A stretch of DNA of 63,923 nt from Alphaproteobacteria bacterium (GCA_024280735.1 JAJRPO010000016.1:1-63923); one strand, 5' to 3'. Counted from the first letter of the stretch, positions 17,201-26,740 are shown. Numbers and translations: made by a program. Notes: generated by a model from the sequence alone, not told the origin.

Positions 17201-19689
17201 GTGATCGTTTGATCGAGGTTCGCACAGTTGATATCACTAAAGGTACCAACACCGTAGAAATGACCGTAACCCCCGATTGGGGCGCAGGGGCCTATGTCAC
17301 CGTCAGCGCCATCCGCCCGATGGACGTGGCCGCAGGACGCAACCCATCCCGCGCATTAGGCCTAGTTCATGCCAAAGTTAATCCAGCGGCAAAACTACTA
17401 ACCGCTAAGTTCATCAGCAACTCCGAGGCCTCCCCCCGCAACACCTTAACCGCCCGCCTAAAGGTTGACGGCATCACCGCAGGCCAACAAGTTTACGCCA
17501 CCATCGCCGCGGTGGACGTGGGCGTCCTCAACATCACCGGCTTCAAAACCCCCTCCCCCGATGACCACTACTTTGGTCAACGCAAACTCGGTATCGGCAT
17601 CCGCGACATCTACGGACGCCTGATCGACGGATTGCAAGGCAACAACACATCCCTGCGTTCCGGCGGCGACAGCCAAGCCCAAAAACGCCTCAATAACCCA
17701 CCCCCAACCGAAGAAGTACTGGCGCAGTTCTCCGGCATGGTGCAAGCTGACGCAAACGGTGAAATCACCGCCAGTTTCGACCTGCCTGATTTCAACGGCA
17801 CCGTGCGCCTGATGGCTGTGGTCTGGTCTGACAATGCCGTTGGCCATGCTGAACAAGACGTGCTGGTACGCGATCCGGTTGTCCTGCTCGCCAACGGCCC
17901 GCGTTTCCTCGCGCCCGGTGACAGCACACGGATACAGGTAGAACTGGCCCACGCTTTTGGCCCCACGGGTAATTTTGAGGTCGCGATCACCACAGGCGCT
18001 GGCCTGCAATCGGTTGGCTTTAACCAAGTGGTTAGCCTCTCAGACAAACAACGCAAAACCCTGCAAATTCCCATTGTGGCCACCGCCATCGGCCAACAAG
18101 CCTTCAACATCTGGGTAAAAACCCCCGACGGAAAAACCCTGAGCAAGAGCCTCAAACTGCCGGTGCTTTGGAATGACCCCGAAGTCGCACGTCAAACCCG
18201 CCTGCAACTGGCCAACGGCAAAAGCTGGGTTATTGACGCCAATGTCACCGCTGGCCTGCACGCAGGCACCACCTACGCAACCCTCGCCGTTGGCCCGCTG
18301 GCGCAATTCGACGCGCCCGGCCTGCTGACAGCCCTAAACCGCTACCCCTACGGCTGCACCGAGCAGATCACCTCCAAGGCAATGCCGCTACTGTACTTTG
18401 AACAACTCTCCTCCGCCCTCGGCCTCGGCAATACCGCCAAAGTAACCGAGCGTGTTAACCAAGCCATCACCGCCGTTCTGTCCAACCAAGCCAGCAACGG
18501 CGCCTTTGGCCTGTGGCGCCCCGACTCCGGTGATATGTGGCTCGATTCCTATGTCACAGATTTCCTCAGCCGCGCCCGCAAACAAGGCTTTGTGGTGCCC
18601 GACCGCGCCTTTGAACAGGCGCTGAACAACCTGCGCAACAGCGTGAATTACGCGCAAGACTTCGAGGACGGCGGCGAAGACATCGCCTATGCGCTGATGG
18701 TGCTGGCCCGTGAAGGCAACGCTGCAATCGGCGATTTGCGCTATTACGCCGATACCCATTCGGCAGAATTCGCGACACCCTTGGCAAAGGCACAACTCGG
18801 CGCGGCACTCGCCTCCTACGGTGATCAATCGCGCGCGGACCGCATGTTCAAACTGGCCTCAAACCACATCCTGCGCCCGGAAAAATCCACCGGCTGGCGC
18901 GCTGATTTCGGCTCTCACCTGCGTGACGCCGCGGCAATGCTAACGTTGGCAGTGGATGCAGGAACCCAAGTTATCGACCAAGACGCCCTGATCCGCACCA
19001 TCACCCGCGCGCCCATTGCCAACCGCTCAACGCAGGAAAACCTGTGGTCCTTGTTGGCGGCAAATTCCCTGTCCCAAGATCAAACCCTCGACGGCGTCGC
19101 CCTGAACGGTGCCGCAATGACCGGCCCACTGGTACGGGGTTTTGACGAGGGTGATCTGGCAGACGGCCTGACCCTAACCAACAATTCCGGCCGCGATCTA
19201 ACAGCCGTTACAACTGTCTTTGGCGTGCCCTCAGAACCCGAACCCGCAGGCGGGCGCGGCTACACAATTGACCGCAGTTACTACACAATGGAGGGCAAGG
19301 AAGTCACCCTTAACAACGTCAAACAAAACACCCGCCTTGTGACCGTGCTCTGGATCACCCCGCAACGCCGCGCCGAGGCTCGGCTCATGGTAAACGATCC
19401 GCTGCCCGCTGGATTCGAGATCGACAATCCCAACCTGATCTCCGGCGGCCAACTCGCCGCCCTCGACTGGTTGCAAGAAAACCAAGACGTCGAACACAGC
19501 GAATTCCGCACCGACCGTTTCCTTGCAGCGGTGGATTGGCGCGGGGACCGCCCGTTCTCGCTGGCCTATATCGTGCGCGCCGTGACACCGGGAACCTTCC
19601 ATCATCCCGCCGCCTCGGTCGAGGATATGTATCGCCCAGAATTCCGCGCCCGCACTGCCGCCGGAACCCTAGAGGTGGTGGCTAACTAA
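14224..19689 (+). CDS. Bacterial alpha-2-macroglobulin with N-terminal PAN/Apple domain
   Basis: 1821 residues from the ATG at 14224, chosen because it gives a signal peptide (MQFFNNFKKQILATAIIALT, cut after about residue 26); 28 further upstream codons are open but lack this. A PAN/Apple-like domain follows (about 35-105, with CEASCLADTSCKAF cysteines). Then come MG-type beta domains, a bait-like region, and the thioester motif GCTEQ with Cys1378. The alpha/alpha toroid TED domain and a receptor-binding-like end complete it. Such periplasmic proteins trap proteases that breach the outer membrane. No lipobox is visible. The stop overlaps the pbpC start by one base (TAATG), the standard partner. 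Confidence 0.92.
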   Translation: MQFFNNFKKQILATAIIALTPIAGLAQNATPPIPARRITLYENTDLYGADLQNIFNVTLNTCEASCLADTSCKAFTYNSKASACFPKSEFGEQSTFEGAFSAKVTDASPALLKQSKTRATSLAFLPSGFVASATKIARRNGSWYPTNGWTTERLLGVARQKEKSGDLNRAVQLHLAALNDIDSADGWIEVARIANKWKGKDRKQRRFVKEISAAAAINGYLRAKSPQTQVNALLELATALEKQNHGRQSIPTLRLAYTLAPRSDITDAIDRAVSLYGFRIADHRIDHNAAQPRVCAEFSEPLVKAGINYADFVKLTDSGLAIESEGQQICIEGMSHGENIRLTFRKGLPSASGEVLHKSVDLNVYIPDRDPSAQFAGRSYILPKHAGASVPITTVNLDKVALTIYRIGDRNLLRSLQEGLLTKPLARWDLSDLNRNLGQKIWSGEADIKRVINREVITALPVGDAITTFEAGAYAMIARDPNGEKNAPFSTQWFVVTDLGVSSMVGNDGLHVFTRSLASAQTTAAVKVQLLARNNEILGETVTDASGYAHFAPGLVRGTGGNAPAMITVATEAGDFAFLDQGAAEFDLSDRGVEGRAAPPPIDAFLATDRGAYRPGENIHATLLARDHATTAIRNLPLTLELLRPDGVRFAKRLVSDSGAGGGTVSFALPSNAKRGTWKLRVYGDQKATSLLERRILVEDFVPERIDFELAMQQAAIRLSDTPIVSIDAKYLYGAPGGDLAVEGEIKLSAVRELKGFKGYVFGQADERFDTRFTSIVAGWKTAADGHLDLPMEMPEVIGANRPLQIEAYIRLRDGSGRPVERRIKAPLEPSSPMIGIRPLFDGQAGEDSLAEFDIVAVGAGMARLDMPKVGWVLNRIHTSYQWYENYGDWNYESVTRRERIATGEVALGKRDAARISAKVAYGRYELKLISQQEPYTASSYQFSAGWYVTSGATDTPDVLQVALDQPEYGVGEIAKLRIDARFAGVAQISVLSDRLIEVRTVDITKGTNTVEMTVTPDWGAGAYVTVSAIRPMDVAAGRNPSRALGLVHAKVNPAAKLLTAKFISNSEASPRNTLTARLKVDGITAGQQVYATIAAVDVGVLNITGFKTPSPDDHYFGQRKLGIGIRDIYGRLIDGLQGNNTSLRSGGDSQAQKRLNNPPPTEEVLAQFSGMVQADANGEITASFDLPDFNGTVRLMAVVWSDNAVGHAEQDVLVRDPVVLLANGPRFLAPGDSTRIQVELAHAFGPTGNFEVAITTGAGLQSVGFNQVVSLSDKQRKTLQIPIVATAIGQQAFNIWVKTPDGKTLSKSLKLPVLWNDPEVARQTRLQLANGKSWVIDANVTAGLHAGTTYATLAVGPLAQFDAPGLLTALNRYPYGCTEQITSKAMPLLYFEQLSSALGLGNTAKVTERVNQAITAVLSNQASNGAFGLWRPDSGDMWLDSYVTDFLSRARKQGFVVPDRAFEQALNNLRNSVNYAQDFEDGGEDIAYALMVLAREGNAAIGDLRYYADTHSAEFATPLAKAQLGAALASYGDQSRADRMFKLASNHILRPEKSTGWRADFGSHLRDAAAMLTLAVDAGTQVIDQDALIRTITRAPIANRSTQENLWSLLAANSLSQDQTLDGVALNGAAMTGPLVRGFDEGDLADGLTLTNNSGRDLTAVTTVFGVPSEPEPAGGRGYTIDRSYYTMEGKEVTLNNVKQNTRLVTVLWITPQRRAEARLMVNDPLPAGFEIDNPNLISGGQLAALDWLQENQDVEHSEFRTDRFLAAVDWRGDRPFSLAYIVRAVTPGTFHHPAASVEDMYRPEFRARTAAGTLEVVAN

Positions 19690-21731
19690 TGCGCCGCCGC
19701 TGGCAGATAGGGGCATTCTGTTTGCTGGCCATTGCGGCCAGCGGCCTGGCCTTTGACCGCTGGGTCAGCCAAACCGATTTGCCAAATCTAACCGTTGCCG
19801 TCTCGACCACCGTGGTGGACCGCAACGGCGAGTTGCTGCGGGCATTCACCGTGGATGATGGCCGCTGGCGACTGCCTTTAACCGTGAACGACGTTGACCC
19901 AGATTACCTAAAAGCCCTCATCGCCTTTGAGGATAAACGGTTCTACAACCACAGCGGCGTCGACTTGCGCGCCATGTCGCGCGCCTTGGGCCAAGCCCTC
20001 TGGCACGGCAAAATCATCTCCGGCGGCTCTACCCTAACCATGCAAGTCGCCCGCCTGCTCGAAAACGGCAGCACCGGCGCTTGGGCCGGAAAAATCCGCC
20101 AACTGCGGGTCGCACTGGCATTGGAGCGCCAACTCGATAAAGACCAAATCCTCAACCTCTATCTGCAACTCGCGCCTTTTGGCGGCAACATCGAAGGCGT
20201 CCGCGCCGCCTCCCTCAGCTATTTTCGCAAAGAACCGAACCGCCTGACCGACGCCGAGGCGGCCTTACTTGTCGCCCTGCCCCAATCCCCCGAACGCCGC
20301 CGCCCCGACCGCCGTTCCAAAGCTGCGCAACTGGCAAGGGATCGCGTGTTGTGGCGCATGGCAGACGCAAGAGTTATCACTGACGGCGCAGCGCAGGCAG
20401 GCATGCGCGAACCCGTCCCCTCGCAAAAATTCAACTTCCCCGTACTCGCCCCCCACATGGCCGAGCGGGTGATCAAAGACGCTCGCCCCGGTGCAAACCT
20501 GCAACTCACCTTGGATAAAACCGTCCAGAACGGCATCGAGATCCTGCTGCGCGACTATGTGCAGAACCGCGCCGCTGGCCTGTCTGGTGCGATCTTCGCC
20601 GTGGATCACCGATCTGGCGAAATCATTACCTCAGTTGGCGCACCCGATTACCTCGACGGCGCACGCGAGGGTTTCCTTGATATGACGCGAGCTTTGCGCT
20701 CCCCCGGCTCCACCTTAAAGCCGCTGATTTACGGGCTGGCATTCGAGGCAGGCCGTGCCCACCCCGAGACGGTGATTGCCGATAGACCCACCAATTTCAA
20801 CGGCTACGCACCGCAGAATTTCGACAACCAGTTTCACGGTGACATCCGCCTGCGCAAGGCGCTGCAACTGTCGCTCAACATTCCCGCCGTGGCCCTGCTG
20901 CAAGAGGTCGGCCCGCCGCAACTGATCGCCCGCATGCGCCGTGCAGGGGCCAATCCGCAATTCCCCGGCAGCGGCAAGCCCGGCTTGGCAATCGGTCTCG
21001 GTGGGCTGGGAGTCTCGTTGCGCGACATGGTTTCCCTTTATGCCAGCATCGCGCGCGGCGGGGTGCCAGTGGACTTGCACGAACGCAAAGAAAATGCCGG
21101 CGCAACCGAACGCGCGCCCGTCCTGTCCCCCGTCGCCGCATGGTATGTCGCCGACATCCTGTCTGGCATGGCCCCGCCAGACAACGCTCCGCGCGGCGGG
21201 CTGGCCTATAAAACAGGAACCTCTTACGGCCACCGCGACGCTTGGGCGATTGGTTTTGATGGCCAGCACACCATCGGCGTCTGGCTGGGCCGCCCCGACG
21301 GCGCCGCCATGCCCGGTGCATTGGGCCGCGATTTGGCGGCGCCCCTGTTGTTCGAGAGTTTCGCCCTGCTCAAGCCCAGCCTGACACCGCTACCAAATCC
21401 ACCGCCCGAGGCCCTGATAGTCAGCAACGCTGAACTCCCCCAACCCTTGCAAAAATTCCGCGCGCACGGGCAATTGATCGCCAACATCAACGCTCCCCAA
21501 ATCGCCTTCCCGCCCAATGGCGCACGGATTGATGTGGGCGGCGCAGGGTTTCTGGCGCTGAAGGTTCAAAACGGAAGGCCACCGTTTACATGGCTTGCCA
21601 ACGGTCACCCCGTAGAACCTGCCAGCTTTGAGCGGCAGGTAATCTGGCAACCCGACGGCCCCGGCCATATGTCCATCGCGGTGATAGACGCGACGGGAAA
21701 GTCACAGCGGGTTGAGGTGGTTTTGGAGTAG
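19689..21731 (+). CDS. pbpC: Penicillin-binding protein 1C
   Basis: 680 residues. N-terminal membrane anchor (5-22), then the GT51 glycosyltransferase with FEDKRFYNHSGVDLRAMSRA and SGGSTLTMQVARLL. The transpeptidase domain has the SxxK motif at Ser341 (STLK), an SLN triad motif and KTGTS at Lys508. The C-terminal BiPBP_C domain runs from about 590. It polymerises and crosslinks peptidoglycan, and with the upstream macroglobulin is thought to repair and defend the envelope after attack. Translation is coupled through TAATG. Confidence 0.95.
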   Translation: MRRRWQIGAFCLLAIAASGLAFDRWVSQTDLPNLTVAVSTTVVDRNGELLRAFTVDDGRWRLPLTVNDVDPDYLKALIAFEDKRFYNHSGVDLRAMSRALGQALWHGKIISGGSTLTMQVARLLENGSTGAWAGKIRQLRVALALERQLDKDQILNLYLQLAPFGGNIEGVRAASLSYFRKEPNRLTDAEAALLVALPQSPERRRPDRRSKAAQLARDRVLWRMADARVITDGAAQAGMREPVPSQKFNFPVLAPHMAERVIKDARPGANLQLTLDKTVQNGIEILLRDYVQNRAAGLSGAIFAVDHRSGEIITSVGAPDYLDGAREGFLDMTRALRSPGSTLKPLIYGLAFEAGRAHPETVIADRPTNFNGYAPQNFDNQFHGDIRLRKALQLSLNIPAVALLQEVGPPQLIARMRRAGANPQFPGSGKPGLAIGLGGLGVSLRDMVSLYASIARGGVPVDLHERKENAGATERAPVLSPVAAWYVADILSGMAPPDNAPRGGLAYKTGTSYGHRDAWAIGFDGQHTIGVWLGRPDGAAMPGALGRDLAAPLLFESFALLKPSLTPLPNPPPEALIVSNAELPQPLQKFRAHGQLIANINAPQIAFPPNGARIDVGGAGFLALKVQNGRPPFTWLANGHPVEPASFERQVIWQPDGPGHMSIAVIDATGKSQRVEVVLE

Positions 21732-21739
21732 CCACCTGG

Positions 21740-21766
21740 GGTGCGTGGAAACCACAACACCCTACG
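21740..21766. repeat. Intergenic hairpin repeat, copy 1
   Basis: GGTGCGTGGAAACCACAACA followed by CCCTACG lies just after pbpC. It folds as GGTG/CACC and GTGG/CCAC with an AAA tip and a small internal loop. A 27-base copy with the same frame is at 28546-28572; the base pair next to the tip differs in a compensatory way (G-C here, C-G there). Confidence 0.7.
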
Positions 21767-21833
21767 GATGGATGATTTTCCCATACCATACCAATTGCGT
21801 GCTTTGCAAAAAGCCCAAAGGTTAACGGTGCCT

Positions 21834-22457
21834 TTAGGGTTTTGCCCGATCAGGATGCGCATCAATAACAGCGGGTATTTGCCCCAACCGCGTCATAATT
21901 GCGTTGATCTTCGGATAGGGTTTCAGATCCACGCCCCACCGCTCCGCGTTATAAATTTGTGGTACCAAACACAGATCCGCCATGGTGATCTGGTCTCCAA
22001 GGCAATAATCACCGACACCCTCAAGCATTGCTTCAAACGACGCCAACCCCTTAGGGATAAAGTGCTGCATCCAGTCTTGCATTTCCATGCTGCCGCCCGA
22101 ATTGGCCACCGCATATTTCGCCACAGACAGGTTGCAAACCGGATGGACCTCCATCGCGATCACATATGACAAAGCACGGCATTTGGCGCGGCCCAGCAGG
22201 TCTTGTGGCAGAAAATAGTGATGCCCCGCGTCATGCAAATACTCAATAACCGCGAGGGATTGCGTCATTGTCAGCCCATTGAAATCCACCGTAGGCACCA
22301 GCCCTTGCGGATTGCGTTCAAGATTGGCATCCCCCCGATGTTCGCCCAAAACCAAATCGACCGGAACGACAGAATAATCCAACCCTGCAAGGCCAAAAGC
22401 AATGCGCAAACGGTAAGACGCCGAAGAACGCCAATAATCATAAAGTGTGATGCTCAT
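21834..22457 (-). CDS. maiA: Maleylacetoacetate isomerase
   Basis: 207 residues, zeta-class GST fold. MSITLYDYWRSSASYRLRIA contains the SSASYRVR-type active-site motif with the catalytic Ser, followed by NPQGLVPTVDFNG and TQSLAVIEYL for glutathione binding, and YCLGDQITMADLCLVPQIYN in the C-terminal domain. It converts maleylacetoacetate to fumarylacetoacetate with glutathione as cofactor, the step between HmgA and FahA. It overlaps the marR gene by four bases and is divergent from the hmgA operon. Confidence 0.96.
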   Translation of the reverse strand: MSITLYDYWRSSASYRLRIAFGLAGLDYSVVPVDLVLGEHRGDANLERNPQGLVPTVDFNGLTMTQSLAVIEYLHDAGHHYFLPQDLLGRAKCRALSYVIAMEVHPVCNLSVAKYAVANSGGSMEMQDWMQHFIPKGLASFEAMLEGVGDYCLGDQITMADLCLVPQIYNAERWGVDLKPYPKINAIMTRLGQIPAVIDAHPDRAKP

Positions 22458-22882
22458 GTGTCTGCCTTAAGGTATTGCGTCAGGGTTTCGCGGAAATTTG
22501 GCCCCCCGACGCCCAGTTTGCGCATCAACTTACTCTCGAAATCGAGCGCCAGCGGAGTGATTTCATCCATCAGGGCGCGGCCTTTGTCGGTCAGTTCCAA
22601 CTCCACCAGACGCCGATCTGCGGGGTTGATCTTTTTGGTTATTAGCCCTGCCTTTTCCAATCGGCTGGCCGCACGGCTGACCTTGGACTTATCCATGTCA
22701 ACCCGTTGATAAATCTCACGAACACTGACTGGCCCCGTTGTATGTAAATGAAATATCACCCGCCATTCGGGGATCGTCACCCCGAATCTCGACACATAGG
22801 TTTTGGCGAATTCACGGCTGACCTTCGAGGCCATAGCCGCAAGTTGATAGGGGAGAAAACTGTCGAGTGAAATTTCTGGCAC
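22454..22882 (-). CDS. MarR family transcriptional regulator of homogentisate genes
   Basis: 142 residues. A MarR winged helix: IPEWRVIFHLHTTGPVSVRE, YQRVDMDKSKVSRAASRLEK as recognition helix, then the wing KINPADRRLVELELTDKGRA. Flanking helices form the dimer interface. It is co-transcribed with maiA and divergent from hmgA, with a palindrome overlapping the hmgA promoter, so it probably represses the pathway and responds to an intermediate. The ligand is not known. Confidence 0.9.
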   Translation of the reverse strand: MPEISLDSFLPYQLAAMASKVSREFAKTYVSRFGVTIPEWRVIFHLHTTGPVSVREIYQRVDMDKSKVSRAASRLEKAGLITKKINPADRRLVELELTDKGRALMDEITPLALDFESKLMRKLGVGGPNFRETLTQYLKADT

Positions 22883-22953
22883 GGGTCCGGTTTCATTGTA
22901 AGTGATATGGCCTTGGTTATGCCCTTAAACGTCGCCCGTTTTCAATCTTTTTC

Positions 22954-22983
22954 TTGACATCGTTGCGTTTGCAACAATATGAC
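22954..22983 (+). promoter_or_regulatory. hmgA promoter with overlapping MarR-type palindrome
   Basis: TTGACA (22954-22959), 18 bases, then TATGAC (22978-22983). The palindrome GTTGC-GTTT-GCAAC (22962-22975) fills the spacer, as expected for a MarR repressor site. The promoter overlaps an upstream ATG at 22979, which shows the true hmgA start is further downstream. Confidence 0.7.
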
Positions 22984-23020
22984 AGTACAACTTCACATGT
23001 CCAAATTGCACAGGTACACG

Positions 23021-24385
23021 ATGAACAAAGAAAGCAAACCTGAAACCGTCGTTATCGCCAAAACACCCGTTGGCGTGACGGCCGGCTATATGCCCGGCTT
23101 TGGCAATGATTTTGAAACCGAGGCCTTGCCCGGCGCGCTGCCCGTCGGGCGCAACAGCCCGCAGCGGGTAGAATATGGCCTATATGCGGAACAGCTGTCC
23201 GGCTCGCCTTTCACCGCGCCCAAGGGGACGCTGGAACGCAGCTGGATGTACCGGATGCGGCCCTCGGTCAAGCATGTGAACAGGTTCACCAAGATTGATC
23301 TGCCCTATTGGAAAACCGCACCACATGTGATTGAGGACGTGATTTCCTTGGGGCAGTATCGCTGGGACCCTGTGCCGTTTCCCAACACACCGCTAAACTT
23401 TCTGACGGGGATGCGCAGCATCACCACGGCGGGGGATGTGCATACGCAGGTCGGCATGGCCACCCATGTTTATCTGGCTAATCAGGACATGGTGGATGAT
23501 TATTTCTACTCTGCCGACAGCGAATTACTGGTGATCCCGCAAGATGGCCGCCTGAAGATTTTCACCGAATTTGGCATTATTGACCTAGAACCGCTGGAAA
23601 TTTGCATCCTGCCGCGCGGCATGGTGTTCAAGGTTTCCCTGCCCGACGGTCAGGCGCGGGGCTTTGTCTGTGAAAACTACGGGGCCAAGTTCACCCTGCC
23701 GGGGCGCGGCCCGATTGGCGCGAACTGCATGGCCAATCCACGAGATTTCAAAACACCTGTGGCGGCCTATGAAAACAAAGAAACCCCCTGCAAGGTGATC
23801 GTGAAATGGTGCGGCCAGTTCCACGAAACCGAAATCGGCCACTCGCCGCTGGACGTAGTGGCGTGGCATGGGAACTATGCGCCTTACAAGTATGATCTGC
23901 GCACCTTTGCCGCTGTTGGGTCGATCACCTTTGATCACCCCGACCCTTCGATTTTCACCGTGTTGACCGCCCCGACGGCCGAAGAAGGCACCGCAAACAT
24001 CGACTTTGTGATTTTCCCCGAACGCTGGTTGCCCCAAGAAGACACCTTTCGCCCGCCATGGTATCACAAGAACATCATGTCTGAATTGATGGGCAATATT
24101 TACGGGGTTTATGACGCCAAGCCAGAGGGTTTCATCCCCGGTGGTATCAGCTTGCACAATTGCATGTTGCCCCACGGGCCGGACCACAATTCGTTTGAAA
24201 ATGCGACGCATGACAGTTGGGAGCCGATGAAGTTAACCAACACCATGTCGTTCATGATCGAAACCCGTTTCCCGCAAATGCTGACCCATTTTGCTGCGAA
24301 AGAGGCCCCGATACAAGAAAACTACGCCGATTGCTGGGCGGATCTTGCGAAGAAATTCGACGGCACGCCCGGACTGAAAGACTAA
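23021..24385 (+). CDS. hmgA: Homogentisate 1,2-dioxygenase
   Basis: 454 residues from ATG 23021, chosen because AGG is suitably spaced and in-frame ATGs at 22979 and 22997 lie in or right behind the promoter. Recognisable segments: [54 protein letters not shown], and the Fe(II) site region [16 protein letters not shown] with [15 protein letters not shown]. It opens homogentisate to maleylacetoacetate. First gene of an operon, three bases before fahA. Confidence 0.97.
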   Translation: MNKESKPETVVIAKTPVGVTAGYMPGFGNDFETEALPGALPVGRNSPQRVEYGLYAEQLSGSPFTAPKGTLERSWMYRMRPSVKHVNRFTKIDLPYWKTAPHVIEDVISLGQYRWDPVPFPNTPLNFLTGMRSITTAGDVHTQVGMATHVYLANQDMVDDYFYSADSELLVIPQDGRLKIFTEFGIIDLEPLEICILPRGMVFKVSLPDGQARGFVCENYGAKFTLPGRGPIGANCMANPRDFKTPVAAYENKETPCKVIVKWCGQFHETEIGHSPLDVVAWHGNYAPYKYDLRTFAAVGSITFDHPDPSIFTVLTAPTAEEGTANIDFVIFPERWLPQEDTFRPPWYHKNIMSELMGNIYGVYDAKPEGFIPGGISLHNCMLPHGPDHNSFENATHDSWEPMKLTNTMSFMIETRFPQMLTHFAAKEAPIQENYADCWADLAKKFDGTPGLKD

Positions 24386-24388
24386 AGG

Positions 24389-25672
24389 ATGACAAACGTG
24401 ACATTACTGAAAAGCTGGGTAGAGAGTGCGAACTCCCCCGAGACACAATTCCCCCTGAACAACTTGCCCTACGGTGTTTTTGTTACAGCGGACGATGAGG
24501 CCCATTGCTGTGTGGCCATTGGCGACATGGTCCTTGATCTGGCGGTACTGGAGGATGACGGTGTTATTTCAGTCACTGATGAGCCGGTATTTGATCTACC
24601 ATTTCTGAATGAATTCATGGATGCAGGCAAACCCGCTTGGGACGCCCTGCGCGCCCGCCTGATTGATCTGTTGTCCGCTGATGGCGATGACACCCTGCGC
24701 GGTGACAAAGAATTGCAATCCGTGGCCATGGCGCCGCGCGTTGATGCCGCGATGGAAATGCCTTTTGTGGTGGCGGAATACACCGATTTTTATGCGGGAA
24801 TGCAGCACGCCAAGAATATGGGGTCGATCCTGCGCGGCTCGCCTGATTTGCCCGCCAACTGGCTGCACATCCCGATTGGCTATAACGGGCGCGCGTCCAG
24901 TGTGGTTGTTTCCGGCACCGAAATTCGCCGCCCGCTTGGCCAAACCAAAGCACCGGATGCGGAAGTCCCTAGCTTTGGCCCAAGCAAACGTCTGGACATC
25001 GAGCTGGAACTTGGTGCGGTTGTGGGCACTGGTTCCACGCTGGGCCAACCGGTGAGCGTGGCCCAAGCGGATGAGATGATCTTTGGCTATGTGCTGCTGA
25101 ACGACTGGTCAGCGCGTGATATTCAAGGCTGGGAATACCAGCCGCTTGGCCCGTTTCAAGGCAAGGCCTTTGGCACCACCATCAGCCCTTGGGTGGTGAC
25201 GGCTGCGGCATTGGAGCCGTTCCGCACGGCGACACCACCGCGCGAAAAGGAATTGCTGCCCTATCTGAATGAGGAAAAGCCGGGCCTTTATGATATTTCC
25301 CTGTCGGTAACAATGCAGCCAGAGGGCGCGGATAGGGCGACCACGCTGACGCAAACCAACTACAGCCGGATGTATTATTCAGCGGCGCAACAATTGTGCC
25401 ACCACTCGATCGGCGGCTGTGCGATGAATTCCGGTGATCTGCTGGGGTCCGGTACAATTTCCGGCCCAGATCCAAGCGAATTTGGTTCGCTGTTGGAACT
25501 CAGCTGGGCGGGCAAGAAACCTTTCACTTTAGACACAGGCGAGACCCGCAGCTTTATCGAGGATGGCGACACGCTGACCTTGAAAGGTGAAGCGCGCGGT
25601 GATGGCTATAAAATCGGCTTTGGGGAATGCGCGGGTAAAATCCTGCCGGCCCTTGAAACCCCCTTTAAATAA
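24389..25672 (+). CDS. fahA: Fumarylacetoacetase
   Basis: 427 residues with the N-terminal SH3-like domain (about 15-120) and the FAH catalytic domain: VVAEYTDFYAGMQHAKNMGS, IPIGYNGRASSVVVSGTEIR, LDIELELGAVVGTG with the metal-binding Glu residues, LLNDWSARDIQGWEYQPLGP and FQGKAFGTTISPWVV. It hydrolyses fumarylacetoacetate to fumarate and acetoacetate, the last step of homogentisate breakdown. Located directly after hmgA, with AAGGATGACAAACGTG upstream giving a possible alternative internal start; ATG at 24389 is retained. Confidence 0.96.
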   Translation: MTNVTLLKSWVESANSPETQFPLNNLPYGVFVTADDEAHCCVAIGDMVLDLAVLEDDGVISVTDEPVFDLPFLNEFMDAGKPAWDALRARLIDLLSADGDDTLRGDKELQSVAMAPRVDAAMEMPFVVAEYTDFYAGMQHAKNMGSILRGSPDLPANWLHIPIGYNGRASSVVVSGTEIRRPLGQTKAPDAEVPSFGPSKRLDIELELGAVVGTGSTLGQPVSVAQADEMIFGYVLLNDWSARDIQGWEYQPLGPFQGKAFGTTISPWVVTAAALEPFRTATPPREKELLPYLNEEKPGLYDISLSVTMQPEGADRATTLTQTNYSRMYYSAAQQLCHHSIGGCAMNSGDLLGSGTISGPDPSEFGSLLELSWAGKKPFTLDTGETRSFIEDGDTLTLKGEARGDGYKIGFGECAGKILPALETPFK

Positions 25673-25686
25673 GAAAGGCCAGCAAG

Positions 25687-26637
25687 ATGGCAAAGGCATT
25701 TGCGTCCCAAGGGGACATGACAGAAAAGAAAATCACCTTTGAAGAAGTGGGCAAGGACCTTTGGGCCTTTACCGCTGAGGGCGATCCCAACTCCGGTGTG
25801 ATCATTGGCGACGACAGCGTGATGATTGTCGAGGCGCAGGCCACCCCGCGCCTTGCTAATATGGTGATCGAAAAGGTGCGTGAAGTTACCGACAAGCCGA
25901 TTACCCATGTGGTTTTGACCCATTACCACGCAGTGCGTGTGCTGGGGGCATCGGCCTTTAACGCCGATCAGATTATCATGTCAGATGCTGCGCGCGGTAT
26001 GGTGATGGAACGGGGCCAAGAGGATTGGGACAGCGAATTCCAACGCTTCCCGCGCCTGTTTGAAGGTTATGAGAGCATCCCCGGCCTGACCTATCCAACC
26101 ACCACATTCAGCGACAGCATGACCGTCTATCTGGGCAACCGCCGCATCGAGATCAAACAGATTGGCCGCGCCCATACCGCCGGTGACAGCGTGATCTGGG
26201 TGCCGGATGAGCAGGTGATGTTCTCGGGCGATATCGTGGAATATAACTCTGCTTGTTATTGTGGTGACGGGTATTTTAATGAGTGGGGCAGCACGCTGGA
26301 CGCAGTGAAGACCTATAACCCGCAAAGCATTGCGCCGGGTCGCGGTGACGCGCTGGTGGGTGTGGATCGTGTGAATGAAGCGATTGAAAACACCCGCGAT
26401 TTCGTCGAAAGCACCTACCGTCCTGCAGCCCGTGTTGCGGCGAAGAATGGCACGCTCAAGGACGCATGGGATGCGGTGCGCGAGGAGTGTGATCCTAAGT
26501 TCAAGGATTATGCCATTTACGAGCATTGCCTGCCCTTTAATGTGGCGCGCGCCTATGACGAAGCCCGCGGCATTGCCCACCCCCGTATCTGGACCGCCCA
26601 GCGTGATCTGGACATGTGGGAGGCCTTGCAAGGCTGA
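25687..26637 (+). CDS. Metallo-beta-lactamase-fold protein with altered metal motif
   Basis: 316 residues, MBL fold of the SoxH-like type. The usual HxHxDH is THYHAVRVLGAS: both first histidines remain, but Asp-His are replaced by Val-Arg. IGRAHTAGDSVIW and MFSGDIVEY supply the later His and Asp; PGRGDALVG replaces the usual PGHG. The first metal site could be partly kept while the second is lost, so activity as a classical hydrolase is uncertain. It lies 14 bases after fahA and before the FAD hydroxylase. Its pathway role is unknown; a hydrolytic or proof-reading step on a ring or ester intermediate is possible. Confidence 0.85.
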   Translation: MAKAFASQGDMTEKKITFEEVGKDLWAFTAEGDPNSGVIIGDDSVMIVEAQATPRLANMVIEKVREVTDKPITHVVLTHYHAVRVLGASAFNADQIIMSDAARGMVMERGQEDWDSEFQRFPRLFEGYESIPGLTYPTTTFSDSMTVYLGNRRIEIKQIGRAHTAGDSVIWVPDEQVMFSGDIVEYNSACYCGDGYFNEWGSTLDAVKTYNPQSIAPGRGDALVGVDRVNEAIENTRDFVESTYRPAARVAAKNGTLKDAWDAVREECDPKFKDYAIYEHCLPFNVARAYDEARGIAHPRIWTAQRDLDMWEALQG

Positions 26638-26740
26638 TACAGCTGCCCCGCACATGTTGCGGGGCGACCGCCGTTATGGGGAGCGTGGCCTAAAAACCGG
26701 TGCGACGGCAGGACTATCTGAAAACAAATGGGAGAGACCT

